From positions 1 to 22,126 of IMG/VR virus record IMGVR_UViG_3300046010_001031: DNA of 22,126 bases; one strand, 5' to 3'. The notes below the pieces were generated by a model, which was given only the letters and a program-made list of their open reading frames with translations, was not told the origin of the DNA and made no database searches. Positions within the stretch are counted from its first letter, which is position 1; every line of letters begins with the position of its first letter. Below are positions 15,501 to 22,126 of the stretch, in pieces. The position numbers and the translations under genes are program-made. The stretch comes from a virus.

Positions 15501-18500
15501 TCCAGGAACACAGACCTCTGATTCTATTCCAGCCATGCTTTCTAACGGTGAATATGTTGTTCGTGCATCTAGTGTAAGCAAGTATGGAAAGTCCATGATG
15601 GATACCATAAATGCTGGAAAGTTTAATAACGGAGGATATGTCTCTGCAGACCAAGCCGAAAGACAAGCAACTGGTAAATATCTTGGTGGCGTTAAACCAA
15701 AACAAACATATACTGGTGGAACCCCAACATATTCTGGCGGATATGGTAGTGCCAATACCCAAGCAACTCAAACATCTGGATATAAGAAAAAGATTTGGGA
15801 TCAACCAACGGGCAGGAAAAAAACAGGTAGTGGTGGCTTCCTGGGAGATTTAATTGCTCAGGGATTTAGATCAGACTTTGCTGATTTTATATCTGGCATG
15901 GCTCCAGAGGAATATCGTAATATTATTGGAATGAATCTATCTGGAGACAGAAATTATGGTCAAAGAGCCGGATGGGAAAAGGCTTTAGGTTCTGGTCTTT
16001 TTGCTACAACGTTCTTACCAGGGCTTGGCCTTGGTCTAAAAGGTGCAACAGCACTTGGAAAATATCTTCCAAAGTTAGCATCGGCATACAAAGGTTCAAG
16101 GTTTGCATCAGATAGAGGTTCAATAGGATGGATGCCGGGTGGTGTAGGCGGAGACATGGTAATGCGTCAGGGACTGCTCCTTAATAAAACTGGGAGAAGT
16201 TACTGGATGGGTGAAGAGGACGATCTTCTCAAGTTTAAAGCAACTGAAATGTTTAATGAGGATGATTATCTTACCCCTGGTGCAGAATTACATATTCTTA
16301 AGCCAGGTGCAAGTATTCATGGAAATATTAGTAAAGATCCGATTGCTCAATGGATGGCATCCCATAAAAACTATGGGTCAGAAATTACCCTATTAATGTC
16401 CCTTGCTGCCAGAGAAGTCCAAAAAAGGTACGGCGTGCCTATGGTTGCTGATAGTAGTCTATCAGAAAGGGCATACAAGTTTGTTGAAAAACTAGTAGGT
16501 ACTGGTCTAATTAAATGGAACCCAGAAGGTACAAATATCAACTCGTTGACTCCTGATCAAATGTTTGAGCATATGGTGGAAACGCCAAGAGGAGGGCCAC
16601 AGGCATTCTTAGGGCGCGAACTAGCAACTTACTCTCAACCTAATAAAGAAGAAGTTGAGTTAGCAAGACAATTCCTTAGAGAGTCTTTGAGAAATTCTAG
16701 ACTTGGTAAGATCTCAGCAGTTGAAGATGCTTGGTCTCAAGCGAAACTTGCTAGAATGTTGCGAGAAAGAGAGGCAGCAAAAGAGGCGGAGCGTGAAGCA
16801 AGAAGAATCCAATATGAAAGAATGATGCAAATTCCACCAGATGCTCTTTATGCTAAGGGTGGTTTAGTTGGAAATATTCAAAAATTTGCAGAAGGAGGAA
16901 TGGTTGGTCCTAACGGCTGGCCTCACCTCACATCATATGATTCCAACCTTCTTGCAACAAAGAATATCCCTGGAACTCAAATTTCTCTCAGAGCAAGAAA
17001 AGAAGTTCTGCCATTATTCCTTGCTATAGCATCAGAATATAACAAGAGAATTAGAAAGATTGATCCAAGTCAGTCAGCGGCGTTTGATTTAAGATTAGAT
17101 AGACCCCATGATCAGAGGGCCAAATCTAACCATCCTTCTGGAACAGCGATGGATATAAACTGGTCTAACGAGGGTGCTATGTCCTCCTCCGAGGCTTTAT
17201 ACAATTGGTGGGCTGGAAGAAAGAGTCCTGGCGCTCCATGGGGAAGCATTTCTAATGTTCCTGCGAGCGATGCTAAAAATATAAAAAATAGATTTAATAG
17301 ATTTGGTCAAATTATTGAATGGTATGGATCATCAAGGCTGGGTGGAGATTTCCTAGGATCTACTCCAGATTGGATGCATTGGCAAATTAGCCAAGTAACC
17401 AAGCCTGGTCCAGATAAGGTTAAAGAAATAACCAGAAGGTTAGGCATAGATGACGAGGGCCTTTTTGACGGATCAACTGAAGAAGGAGAAGGTAAACCTG
17501 GAAGAGGAGGTCGTCCTCGTAAAGGGTCTAATGGTACTGGTGCAGGCGGAAGATACATGCCATCATCTGGTGGATATGGGGCATTAGATCCAAGCGGTGG
17601 AGCCTTTGTTGGAAAGGCTATGCCAAACTTCTTATCTGCAATTCAACTGCCAGGAAAAGATACTAGTGGAAAGCCTGGTGGAAAACCGGGTGGCAAAGAA
17701 GACAAGCCGGATAATAATGGAGATTATCGTAATCAATACATTAAAGGTTCTCAATTAGTTAAACTTTTACATGCAACTGGATTTAGGGGTACAGATTTAA
17801 GGACTGCTTATGGCGTTGTTATGGGTGAGTCTGGCGGTAATAGAAAGGCTGTAAATAATAACGGGTCCAATAAGGACTGGGGGCTATTCCAGATGAATGA
17901 TTACTGGAATAGAAACATTGTTGTCGATGGTAAGAAAGCAGATTTTAGTCCAGAAAAAATATTCGATGCTCAATATAATTCTAGATTTGCCCTAGCAACA
18001 ACAAAGGACCCAGGCGTAATTGCACATTGGAAAGATCCATGGAAAGATTGGAATGCATATAGCAACAATACCCCATGGTATCAAAAGGGACTAAAAGACT
18101 TTGACAATAATCCACAATGGAGAAAACATCTCAACCTTAATGCAGGAGGGCCAGTTATAGGTCCAGGAGGTCCAGTATCAGATAGCATACCTGCAATGTT
18201 GTCTAATGGAGAGTATGTAATTAGAGCAGATAGCGCAAGAAAGTACGGAAAGTCATTCCTTGACAAACTTAATTCTGGTCAACTTGGCTCTACCTCCTAC
18301 GCTAACCCAATTCCAGAAATGGCTATGGCTGCTGGAGGAATGGTTGGATTCTCTATAGGTGGAGTTTCATCACCATCGTTTAATATGCCTAACATGAATG
18401 ATATGTCTAACACTCAAGTTAGAGGCGCGGTGATTAACACTTCAAATAGTTCAACATCTAATAATTCTAACAACGTTAAAATTGTTATAAATGGCGCTGG

Positions 18501-18588
18501 AAAGAATGCAAATGCTATAGCAAACAAGGTAGCAAAAATGCTAAACTCTTCCAATAACGCAAGAAATCATTCTAGGAGTACAAATTAA
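9535..18588 (+). CDS. Tail tape measure protein with M15 peptidase and lysozyme-like domains
   Basis: A 3,017-residue protein that sets tail length and enters the cell wall first. In order: an N-terminal helical part; a TP901-1-type tape measure region at about 190-480 (NAVENQTSTNLQDLAGAIPR; REGGVAAGEAANALKSGLGR); hydrophobic segments near 180-204, 545-577, 1116-1162 and 1231-1263; a long charged coiled coil at about 1610-1900; three GG-PV/SDSIPAMLSNGEYVV-type repeats (673-707, 1983-2034, 2870-2915); an unrecognised region near 2220-2330; an M15-like zinc peptidase (2463-2637: His2533, Asp2540, His2615); and a lysozyme/transglycosylase-like domain (2738-2856: Glu2765, GLFQMN at 2783). By the common rule of about 0.15 nm per residue, the tail would be near 450 nm, an upper guess because the enzyme parts may not count. 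The gene overlaps the chaperone by 8 bases and starts with TTG. Confidence 0.93.
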   Translation: MANVIHSTLTYNANLSPAQAQIKALTGQIATLTTAFNALDKSAMKTQATLATTFMASAGQIGGFTTQMVKTNTAVDDFGQAIARNRLTMRQYFREAFAGYAKQNSMMKKLAQQQVMMQQSMLVPLGAGVGGAGRAAIITPTSLDALSSKSAMAAKKFSIFNELIDGGSTRMLNFGKNTQWTGRQLMVGFTLPLIMFTALVSKQFREIDKELTRFEKVYGADLATSVEGATKKMREQVEQLAYDISAAYGIAAKDTAALAADIAQTGKEGQALLDSIRQTTRLSVLGEVERQEAMQATLSIQNAFKLNTNELAESIDFLNAVENQTSTNLQDLAGAIPRVGPVIQSLNGDIKDMSLLLVAMREGGVAAGEAANALKSGLGRLINPTRQAREAAASFGISLEDIISNSRGQLIPMVFELQDALAGLDDFARAQVIEKLFGKYQFARMSALFANLRRQGSQTLEVMELASASSTELAKIANQELATLQQSSAMRFQRTVETLKNSLLPLGEVLTESMIPILSGIGNAIRSFMDFFSALPGPIKDFTKFAVVVTALAGPVVMLVGLFGNLAANGIKFLMGLTRIGAKLMGMKVDRFELLTRDVMAAQLGVDGLTTSFMEQDVALRKLSSSLTAYAAQLRQTLMINPSYAVAGAPIPGRPPIRRQAGSRGAEFVPGSGRGDKIPAMLEPGEFVVNRAATEKFAPILVAMNRGNVQGFVKGTQETHLTGSKMVPASALVATGGLAKAVSDSLRLLGNQMIQVFSNLVVSLPSKINQDLRVGQAGVPASTISGLLKDQQTWSNIMKNTGLTFQDLQPVIKSVTGALDRLDNELINDPKVYQLVEASLATLGRQGDRAAQVLQILSNQYGTFDLKRRQIDDILRQGGSPVIKETGQRERLGVGVAPSYTTPLTGRGQLLQNKPYMDLMGGGKVAPGSVPIAQELANVQKQELGLAQRRVTAAKSLQTYQDHREKLLTKINISERHEALLREDLIKITRDSKIPLDQKIKLQQELNKKISDESELRKRINVVLARLETDIKNASNRMASLGGPSAIGRGPGGSAGYLSGGASPYAPAAGAAVPLWLRERMREANANAPKRVIRGQTIGPDRDGMQMGGPRGQGLMNAAFMSTMLISSFSMMGGASNDLAIKLGLLSTAVMTATMAMQMFAGKNVAGNFLGLGSLGNKVSSVGAARQAAANAAMLPGQALIAGPKLPVGAAAAGGMSPLAASKGAAGAGLLRMGGMLSMLGGPVGMAAAGVAVAGVTAFIMYQKAAEEARERAMSAFADPTKTAEYFGIAVEDVTEKLKAVSSAVPGIEEVDQNLRTAVKEDYATLIEKIRFGGAEAGGRELGIVFNKMLASGLSKEQAEEAIKAIAIESGAAGGVAFASAMRQGMFSDKSAAEIARSTADMFNPEKQAKNRAAAQQTLTAFENEVGVLGRVQGTMAQNFDNTFGDILTGAQSFAVNINPIMKGIRAVTDFDMFERMFDKDANQEFIDNAANTERQVHQMQTNIEEMADVSADSIVKITEVMYENFKKAPRETIDALREIQEAGQRSTAVAFDPKPIKDFITEIDPINGIILNALIGQDEELATKVMEGITAGMSVQEIIDALTEGGVPSLEVEVELKVREQEIQVQIDELRADLKEDLVIDLDLQISEEEEKLEGVNKQLERMDKFRARHEGVLKKDMNRLNRASESAIEGMNDEIDLIRERADARKEEFDEKIDNLNKEKEEINNAADAYVDSLRKRERADSFYSNQRKTAFSALQKLAAGDVFGFLQDREQMSADAQTFAYDNMIQGIDDKRDREIEAIDETIEKEQERQEKYEKNVENRIELIQDQIDAEEELMDQRQKDFDREMRFFDRREKRRRIDLDKEKREVQVSLDQLRATRQAAESGQIQSQKELSDALGKEKAKPYFEEQKAIVKTEMMKKYIEMKDKYPDESDAQLQMRSHGELIDLFNALYGVTPGQGRRPTMGWAGQLEDIGFTPNFNTGGPVNGPGTQTSDSIPAMLSNGEYVVRASSVSKYGKSMMDTINAGKFNNGGYVSADQAERQATGKYLGGVKPKQTYTGGTPTYSGGYGSANTQATQTSGYKKKIWDQPTGRKKTGSGGFLGDLIAQGFRSDFADFISGMAPEEYRNIIGMNLSGDRNYGQRAGWEKALGSGLFATTFLPGLGLGLKGATALGKYLPKLASAYKGSRFASDRGSIGWMPGGVGGDMVMRQGLLLNKTGRSYWMGEEDDLLKFKATEMFNEDDYLTPGAELHILKPGASIHGNISKDPIAQWMASHKNYGSEITLLMSLAAREVQKRYGVPMVADSSLSERAYKFVEKLVGTGLIKWNPEGTNINSLTPDQMFEHMVETPRGGPQAFLGRELATYSQPNKEEVELARQFLRESLRNSRLGKISAVEDAWSQAKLARMLREREAAKEAEREARRIQYERMMQIPPDALYAKGGLVGNIQKFAEGGMVGPNGWPHLTSYDSNLLATKNIPGTQISLRARKEVLPLFLAIASEYNKRIRKIDPSQSAAFDLRLDRPHDQRAKSNHPSGTAMDINWSNEGAMSSSEALYNWWAGRKSPGAPWGSISNVPASDAKNIKNRFNRFGQIIEWYGSSRLGGDFLGSTPDWMHWQISQVTKPGPDKVKEITRRLGIDDEGLFDGSTEEGEGKPGRGGRPRKGSNGTGAGGRYMPSSGGYGALDPSGGAFVGKAMPNFLSAIQLPGKDTSGKPGGKPGGKEDKPDNNGDYRNQYIKGSQLVKLLHATGFRGTDLRTAYGVVMGESGGNRKAVNNNGSNKDWGLFQMNDYWNRNIVVDGKKADFSPEKIFDAQYNSRFALATTKDPGVIAHWKDPWKDWNAYSNNTPWYQKGLKDFDNNPQWRKHLNLNAGGPVIGPGGPVSDSIPAMLSNGEYVIRADSARKYGKSFLDKLNSGQLGSTSYANPIPEMAMAAGGMVGFSIGGVSSPSFNMPNMNDMSNTQVRGAVINTSNSSTSNNSNNVKIVINGAGKNANAIANKVAKMLNSSNNARNHSRSTN
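11551..11655 (+). repeat. Tape measure protein repeat, copy 1
   Basis: Residues 673-707, with GRGDKIPAMLEPGEFVVNRA. This is the most divergent copy: LEPGEF stands in place of LSNGEY, and the Gly-Gly-Pro-Val lead-in is missing. It lies between the second hydrophobic segment and the middle of the protein. Confidence 0.7.
14368..15240 (+). other. Coiled-coil region of the tape measure protein
   Basis: Residues about 1612-1902 are dense in Glu, Lys, Asp, Arg and Gln with heptad-like hydrophobics (such as ERQEKYEKNVENRIELIQDQ). The run is broken in the middle by AFSALQKLAAGDVFGFLQDR, a segment that recurs between two helices in actinophage tape measures. This region is the best candidate for an extended rod. 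Confidence 0.75.
15481..15636 (+). repeat. Tape measure protein repeat, copy 2
   Basis: Residues 1983-2034. The order is TGGPVNGPG, SDSIPAMLSNGEYVVRASSV, KYGKSMMDTINAGKFNNGG. It closely matches copy 3 in protein but differs at many silent DNA positions. Confidence 0.85.
16200..16530 (+). other. Unrecognised globular segment in the tape measure protein
   Basis: Residues about 2223-2332 have mixed α/β composition unlike the coiled coil and repeats around them. They include a strand-like LTPGAELHILKPGASIHG, a helix around SEITLLMSLAAREVQKRYGV, and ADSSLSERAYKFVEKLVGTG followed by LIKW. The last pattern is faintly like the closing part of a GNAT-type acyltransferase fold, but I see no clear acetyl-CoA loop. 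Function unknown. Confidence 0.4.
16921..17445 (+). other. M15-like zinc peptidase domain in the tape measure protein
   Basis: Residues 2463-2637. SNHPSGTAMD fits the SxHxxGxAxD zinc motif (His2533, Asp2540), and DWMHWQ supplies the third ligand (His2615) with Asp2612 three residues before it. Members of M15 cut peptide cross-links or D-Ala ends of peptidoglycan; the exact bond is not visible here. Confidence 0.8.
17746..18102 (+). other. Lysozyme/transglycosylase-like domain in the tape measure protein
   Basis: Residues 2738-2856. MGESGGNRKAVNNNGSNKDW carries the probable catalytic Glu2765 in an E-S-x-x-N-x-x-A pattern, followed by GLFQMN (2783-2788), as in SLT/lysozyme-like enzymes that cut the glycan strand. 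Gly/Pro-rich linkers flank it. Confidence 0.78.
18142..18279 (+). repeat. Tape measure protein repeat, copy 3
   Basis: Residues 2870-2915: AGGPVIGPGGPVSDSIPAML, SNGEYVIRADSARKYGK, SFLDKLNSG. It lies just after the lysozyme-like domain. Confidence 0.85.
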
Positions 18589-19136
18589 TGCCTGCCGAAA
18601 CATTAAGGACAACATGGACTAGGCCTACGTTAGTTATTTTTGGAGAAATTCCACCAGTAGCAACTACTGCCAATACTGGGCTGTGGAACTTAGGTGACAA
18701 TACGGTGCCCGGTCAAAAATTCTACTATCTCACAGATGATGGAAGGTCAGAACTTCAGGTAAGCGTGGAAAGAATTGAATACAAGAAAAGAATGATTAAT
18801 GGAAGAATGAGAGCCTACCACGTTGCCGATAAGAAAAGTTTTTCAATGTCATGGGAAGATATACCAACTTCAAAAACTATAGTGTCCGAGCATAGAACTA
18901 CAGCAGGTAGGGCAAACATTGCGGCAGCAAAAGAACTTTTAGAATGGTATGAAGATCATACAGGAAGTTTCTACCTATCATTAGTTTATGATAATACACA
19001 GGCGGCTTCGGATGTTCCATTGAAATACAGACTAGAGACATATAACGTTTTCTTTGAAGATTTTTCATATGTGGTAAAAAATCGTGGTCCTACGCATGAT
19101 ATTTGGGATATTAGTATTAACTTGGTGCAAGTGTAA
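18588..19136 (+). CDS. Small tail protein, possible distal-tail component
   Basis: A 182-residue protein beginning one base inside the tape measure stop (TAATG). I do not recognise a named family. It is rich in β-strand patterns, with KKSFSMSWEDIPTSKTIVSE, a helix at IAAAKELLEWYEDHTGSFYL, and an ending in THDIWDISINLVQV, which looks like the last strand of a β-sandwich. In siphophages the gene right after the tape measure usually encodes the distal tail (Dit-like) ring joining tube and tip, and this fits the small all-β look; that is inference from order. It could also be a minor tail adaptor. It overlaps the next gene by one base, suggesting coupled translation. Confidence 0.6.
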   Translation: MPAETLRTTWTRPTLVIFGEIPPVATTANTGLWNLGDNTVPGQKFYYLTDDGRSELQVSVERIEYKKRMINGRMRAYHVADKKSFSMSWEDIPTSKTIVSEHRTTAGRANIAAAKELLEWYEDHTGSFYLSLVYDNTQAASDVPLKYRLETYNVFFEDFSYVVKNRGPTHDIWDISINLVQV

Positions 19137-22126
19137 TGCTAGATTACAGTTCCCTAAGAAATGTCTTTAAGGCTACCGATAGAATAAATTCAAAGCATCT
19201 TGTTTTAGCAGAATGGAATATGAACAAGTATCAGACTATTGAGCGGTATGGAATTTATGTACCTACGCCCCCTCTTACAACATCTTATGTTTCAACAGAT
19301 GGGAATATTTCTTCTGGAGAAAACTATTTAATATATGATGATGGTTCAACTAAACTTCAGCCAAACCAAGAATACTTTTCTCAACTAGCATCTGTATTTA
19401 AACCTAATAGGCCAGATCCTGGAATTATACTTACCCAATTTCATAAAAATATTGCCTTAGTTAAAAACGCCTCCGCTCTAAAAAGGGCAAATTTGAATCC
19501 GTACCAGGATAGGTACTACCTATTCTCTGAGCATAGAAAGTATGATTATTTTAATAGTGCAAAGACTCTAGTGACTTCAAGTGGTTTTACTATGCAGGCG
19601 GTATCAAACCCAACTAACGGAACTATTTCCGGGGCGAACCCTTTTGTTATTTATGAGAACACCTTCCCATGTAATAAAATTACAATAAAGGTTCAGAACC
19701 ATATGTCTGTTCCAGTAGAATTTTCTATAGAAATTCTTCAAGGGTCTACATGGGTAACAGCATACTCAAAAACACAATCATCTTCTGCAGACTTTTCAGC
19801 AACTGGAGTTTTAAATATTTACTACGACCCTACAACATCTTCATGGGTCAAAGTTACTCCAAATACAGACATTGGAAGATATGTTGTTAATGACCTAACC
19901 CAACTAGATAATTTAAATCCAACAGAGTTGAAAAGAATTAAGGGGATTAGACTTACTGTATATAAAATGTCCTTAGTAACAACGACAAAAGGAAATTTTC
20001 CAGCACCGCTAGAACTTATAGAAATATCTCCAAGGGTTGAAGCAGATGTTAGCGACTATACAGAAGGTTTTACTTTTAATAGTTCCATAGGAGATTCTAC
20101 AAACTTTGGTCTTCCTGTAGGATCGGTGGTTGCTGGTACAGGAAATTTGACCCTATCTAATGAAAAAAACTTATTTCTTTTTACTAGTGCATTAAAAAGT
20201 TTAGGTATGCTTTCTCCAGATGTAAAGTTTTTATTCTATCAGTTAATCACTCCGCCTGGAGATGTTGAAAAAGCCATTCCATTAAAAGTTATGTATTCAG
20301 TAGAATGGAATGTTCAACAGGACTACTCTGCTACCATCCAACTAGAAGATGGCTTTAAATACCTAAGAGAAACTAGCGCCCCAGACCTATTATTTAACTC
20401 ATCTATAGGTATACCTATATCTGTAATTATCTTGTTTTTATTAGACAACGCTGGTATAACAAACTATGAGTTTAAAAAAACAGATAATTTGTCAGATAAG
20501 CAAGACACATTAATTAGAAGTTTCTTTTCTCAAAAAGAACAAACTATTGCAGAGGTGTTAGAAGAACTTGCTGTTGCAAGTCAATGCGCTATGTACTACG
20601 ATGCAGTAGGTAACCTAAGCGTGCTGACCAAAGAAAGACTTACTGAAAAAGTCGGAAAGACAGACTCAACATCCAGTACCGTAGGAACAGACTTCTGGAT
20701 GATTCTTGATGAAGATTATACAATTAATGGATCTAACGCTACTGAGTACTCGCAGATTTCAGCATATCGGTCCAACGTGGTAACGTATTCCGAACAACAA
20801 CTAAACCCAGTAACAGATGGAGATATTGTTTATCATACTTATGGACCACCAAAACAACCAAGACTAGATGAGTTTCCTGAGCAGGCTCTTAATAGATTGC
20901 TAGAAAATACTACATTCCCAGCATCTCTTGCATTTACAAACTATGGATATAATACATCTATTGCTTGGACAGCGGCAGAGGGCGATGACGGTGCTATGGG
21001 CGCAGCAAATCTAATGAAAACTCTAAATAGTACAAGGCTAAAAGATTTATTCCCATCTATATCTAATACATTTAATGCGGCAGATGAAGATGAGGCGGTA
21101 CGCGCTATTTATGCTGCATCTACAGGAACCCAAAAACTTTCTTATATTATGTACCTAGATCCCAATGAGGGGTTAACTATAAATCCATATAGCGGAATGG
21201 TTTTAATTGGAAACGAATTTATTAAATATAATGGAAAACTAGTTTCAATAACTTCTCCAAATTCTATAGGAACCCCTGTCAGTACAGAGAAAATTCTTTT
21301 CTCTAGAGAAGAATTTCTACAAGAAATTCGTAACATTGGAACTGGGGGGTCAGTTAAGTTGCTTGGTCTAGTGGTGGATTTTGAGTTTCAGATAACTGCT
21401 CAAACAGATAGTCAGTATACATATAAAATTATCGGTGACGGTCGTGGAAAACTAGGATCTCAGGCTCAAACCCATTATGCTGGCGTAGAAGAATTTGTTG
21501 GACTTAATAGCAATCTAAGATATGGGCTATCTCTAGGATCTTCATACAACAGAAACTTTCCTACTCCACAGGTAACTATAAAAAATAACTTCCTTGAGAG
21601 AACTAGATATAAGTCTGCTTACCGTGCTCTTCAAAAGAAAGGACTTCTAGATAAATTTTCTTCACAGTCATATCTTGGATTTATGAAAATATCAGGGATT
21701 GCAAATGATAAAGATAAGAGTACGATTAATAAACTTTTTAGCGGAGAAGGCAACTCTGACGTTGCCGATGAATTAAAAGAAATTAATAAACAAACAGACG
21801 ATTCTGTACCAGGCAACTTTGACGATTTTATTTTTCTTGCTGGCGAAAGAAATATCTATGGTCAAAAAATACAAATTCCTTTTTCACCAAATATTATTAG
21901 CACAAGGATGAGATTATTTTCTCCAAGGAAAAAATTAAAGAATCAGTATTTAACAATGGAAACTTTATCATCTATTGCAGGAATTGCATTTAATGTAAAT
22001 CAATACGGGGAGGGATACTACCTAGAAGTTGAAGGGGTTGCATCTGGAAAATCAAATGTGGCATCAGAAGCATTTAAAAATAATCTTAGATTCTATAAAG
22101 TAACCATTAAAGAGGGCGTATTTGAA
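19136..22126 (+). CDS. Tail-tip / baseplate hub-like minor tail protein (3' truncated)
   Basis: An open frame from ATG 19136 runs 997 codons without a stop to the right edge. The ATG overlaps the upstream stop by one base. The start is MLDYSSLRNVFKATDRINSK. From about 310 to 510 the sequence looks like a tail-hub (Tal/gp27-like) protein: SVVAGTGNLTLSNEKNL, SVEWNVQQDYSATIQLEDG, a hydrophobic IPISVIILFLLDNAGITNYE, then TIAEVLEELAVASQCAMYYD and GNLSVLTKERL. Such proteins form the trimeric tip and may contact receptor or cell wall. A further β-rich module follows (LSYIMYLDPNEGLTINPYSG), and residues about 895-967 are again β-rich (DDFIFLAGERNIYGQKIQI), possibly lectin-like. I infer a role in the tip from order and pattern; receptor binding is unproven. 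Codon use is AT-ending, like the tape measure. Confidence 0.78.
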   Translation, partial: MLDYSSLRNVFKATDRINSKHLVLAEWNMNKYQTIERYGIYVPTPPLTTSYVSTDGNISSGENYLIYDDGSTKLQPNQEYFSQLASVFKPNRPDPGIILTQFHKNIALVKNASALKRANLNPYQDRYYLFSEHRKYDYFNSAKTLVTSSGFTMQAVSNPTNGTISGANPFVIYENTFPCNKITIKVQNHMSVPVEFSIEILQGSTWVTAYSKTQSSSADFSATGVLNIYYDPTTSSWVKVTPNTDIGRYVVNDLTQLDNLNPTELKRIKGIRLTVYKMSLVTTTKGNFPAPLELIEISPRVEADVSDYTEGFTFNSSIGDSTNFGLPVGSVVAGTGNLTLSNEKNLFLFTSALKSLGMLSPDVKFLFYQLITPPGDVEKAIPLKVMYSVEWNVQQDYSATIQLEDGFKYLRETSAPDLLFNSSIGIPISVIILFLLDNAGITNYEFKKTDNLSDKQDTLIRSFFSQKEQTIAEVLEELAVASQCAMYYDAVGNLSVLTKERLTEKVGKTDSTSSTVGTDFWMILDEDYTINGSNATEYSQISAYRSNVVTYSEQQLNPVTDGDIVYHTYGPPKQPRLDEFPEQALNRLLENTTFPASLAFTNYGYNTSIAWTAAEGDDGAMGAANLMKTLNSTRLKDLFPSISNTFNAADEDEAVRAIYAASTGTQKLSYIMYLDPNEGLTINPYSGMVLIGNEFIKYNGKLVSITSPNSIGTPVSTEKILFSREEFLQEIRNIGTGGSVKLLGLVVDFEFQITAQTDSQYTYKIIGDGRGKLGSQAQTHYAGVEEFVGLNSNLRYGLSLGSSYNRNFPTPQVTIKNNFLERTRYKSAYRALQKKGLLDKFSSQSYLGFMKISGIANDKDKSTINKLFSGEGNSDVADELKEINKQTDDSVPGNFDDFIFLAGERNIYGQKIQIPFSPNIISTRMRLFSPRKKLKNQYLTMETLSSIAGIAFNVNQYGEGYYLEVEGVASGKSNVASEAFKNNLRFYKVTIKEGVFE

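Noticed and set aside
1-22126. tRNA genes, CRISPR arrays, insertion sequences, attachment sites or a lysogeny module
   Set aside because: No cloverleaf-like segment, regularly spaced direct repeats, transposase, integrase or repressor was seen. The only gaps over 60 bases are 5237-5334, 7939-8006 and 8775-8865, and they are accounted for by terminators, TATAAT boxes and ribosome sites.

Overview
This window is a continuous stretch of the virion-morphogenesis region of a tailed, long-tailed (siphovirus-type) double-stranded DNA phage. Every gene I can support lies on the + strand in tight, often overlapping order. The layout follows the classical head-then-tail order: the end of a gene cut by the left edge, portal, prohead protease with a fused scaffold, major capsid protein, four head-tail connector genes, major tail (tube) protein, a frameshifted pair of tail-assembly chaperones, a giant tape measure protein of about 3,017 residues, a small tail protein, and a large tail-tip protein that runs off the right edge. 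I see no tRNA, rRNA, CRISPR array, insertion sequence, integrase or host gene.

The DNA is AT-rich (roughly 40% G+C by eye). Start sites use good Shine-Dalgarno sequences such as AAGGAGGTGA. The set of families suggests a phage of an actinobacterium, possibly a low-GC aquatic one: a multidomain prohead protease with Tudor-like and WA-x-RV segments, the form of the tail chaperone, and a tape measure carrying M15 peptidase and lysozyme-like domains. This host assignment is an inference; no host marker is present, and a Firmicutes host cannot be excluded.

Region by region: 2-238 is the C-terminal end of an unidentified gene. 207-1805 is the portal. 1836-4085 is the protease, whose last 177 codons look like a scaffold protein that can be made separately from a strong internal start at 3552. 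4118-5236 is the capsid protein, closed by a rho-independent terminator and followed by a cluster of TATAAT boxes. 5335-7938 holds four connector genes with abutting or overlapping ends. 8007-8774 is the tail tube protein, again closed by a very strong terminator and followed by a TATAAT box. 8866-9542 is the chaperone pair joined by a -1 frameshift at CCCAAAC. 9535-18588 is the tape measure (TTG start). 18588-19136 and 19136-22126 are tail-tip genes linked by one-base stop/start overlaps.

How they work together: portal, scaffold and capsid protein build the prohead. The protease matures it and probably removes the scaffold. The connector genes close the head and join it to the tail. The chaperones load onto the tape measure while the tube protein polymerises around it. 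The tape measure sets tail length and carries two peptidoglycan-cutting domains for entry. The last two genes form the tail tip. The two genes whose products are needed in most copies (capsid and tube) are each insulated by a terminator and use visibly more C-ending and CGT/CGC codons than their neighbours.

The module itself is a familiar type. The observations I rate highest are the in-frame nested scaffold start, the frameshift site, the terminator-plus-TATAAT junctions, and an unrecognised domain inside the tape measure. I did not find convincing evidence of a wholly new system.
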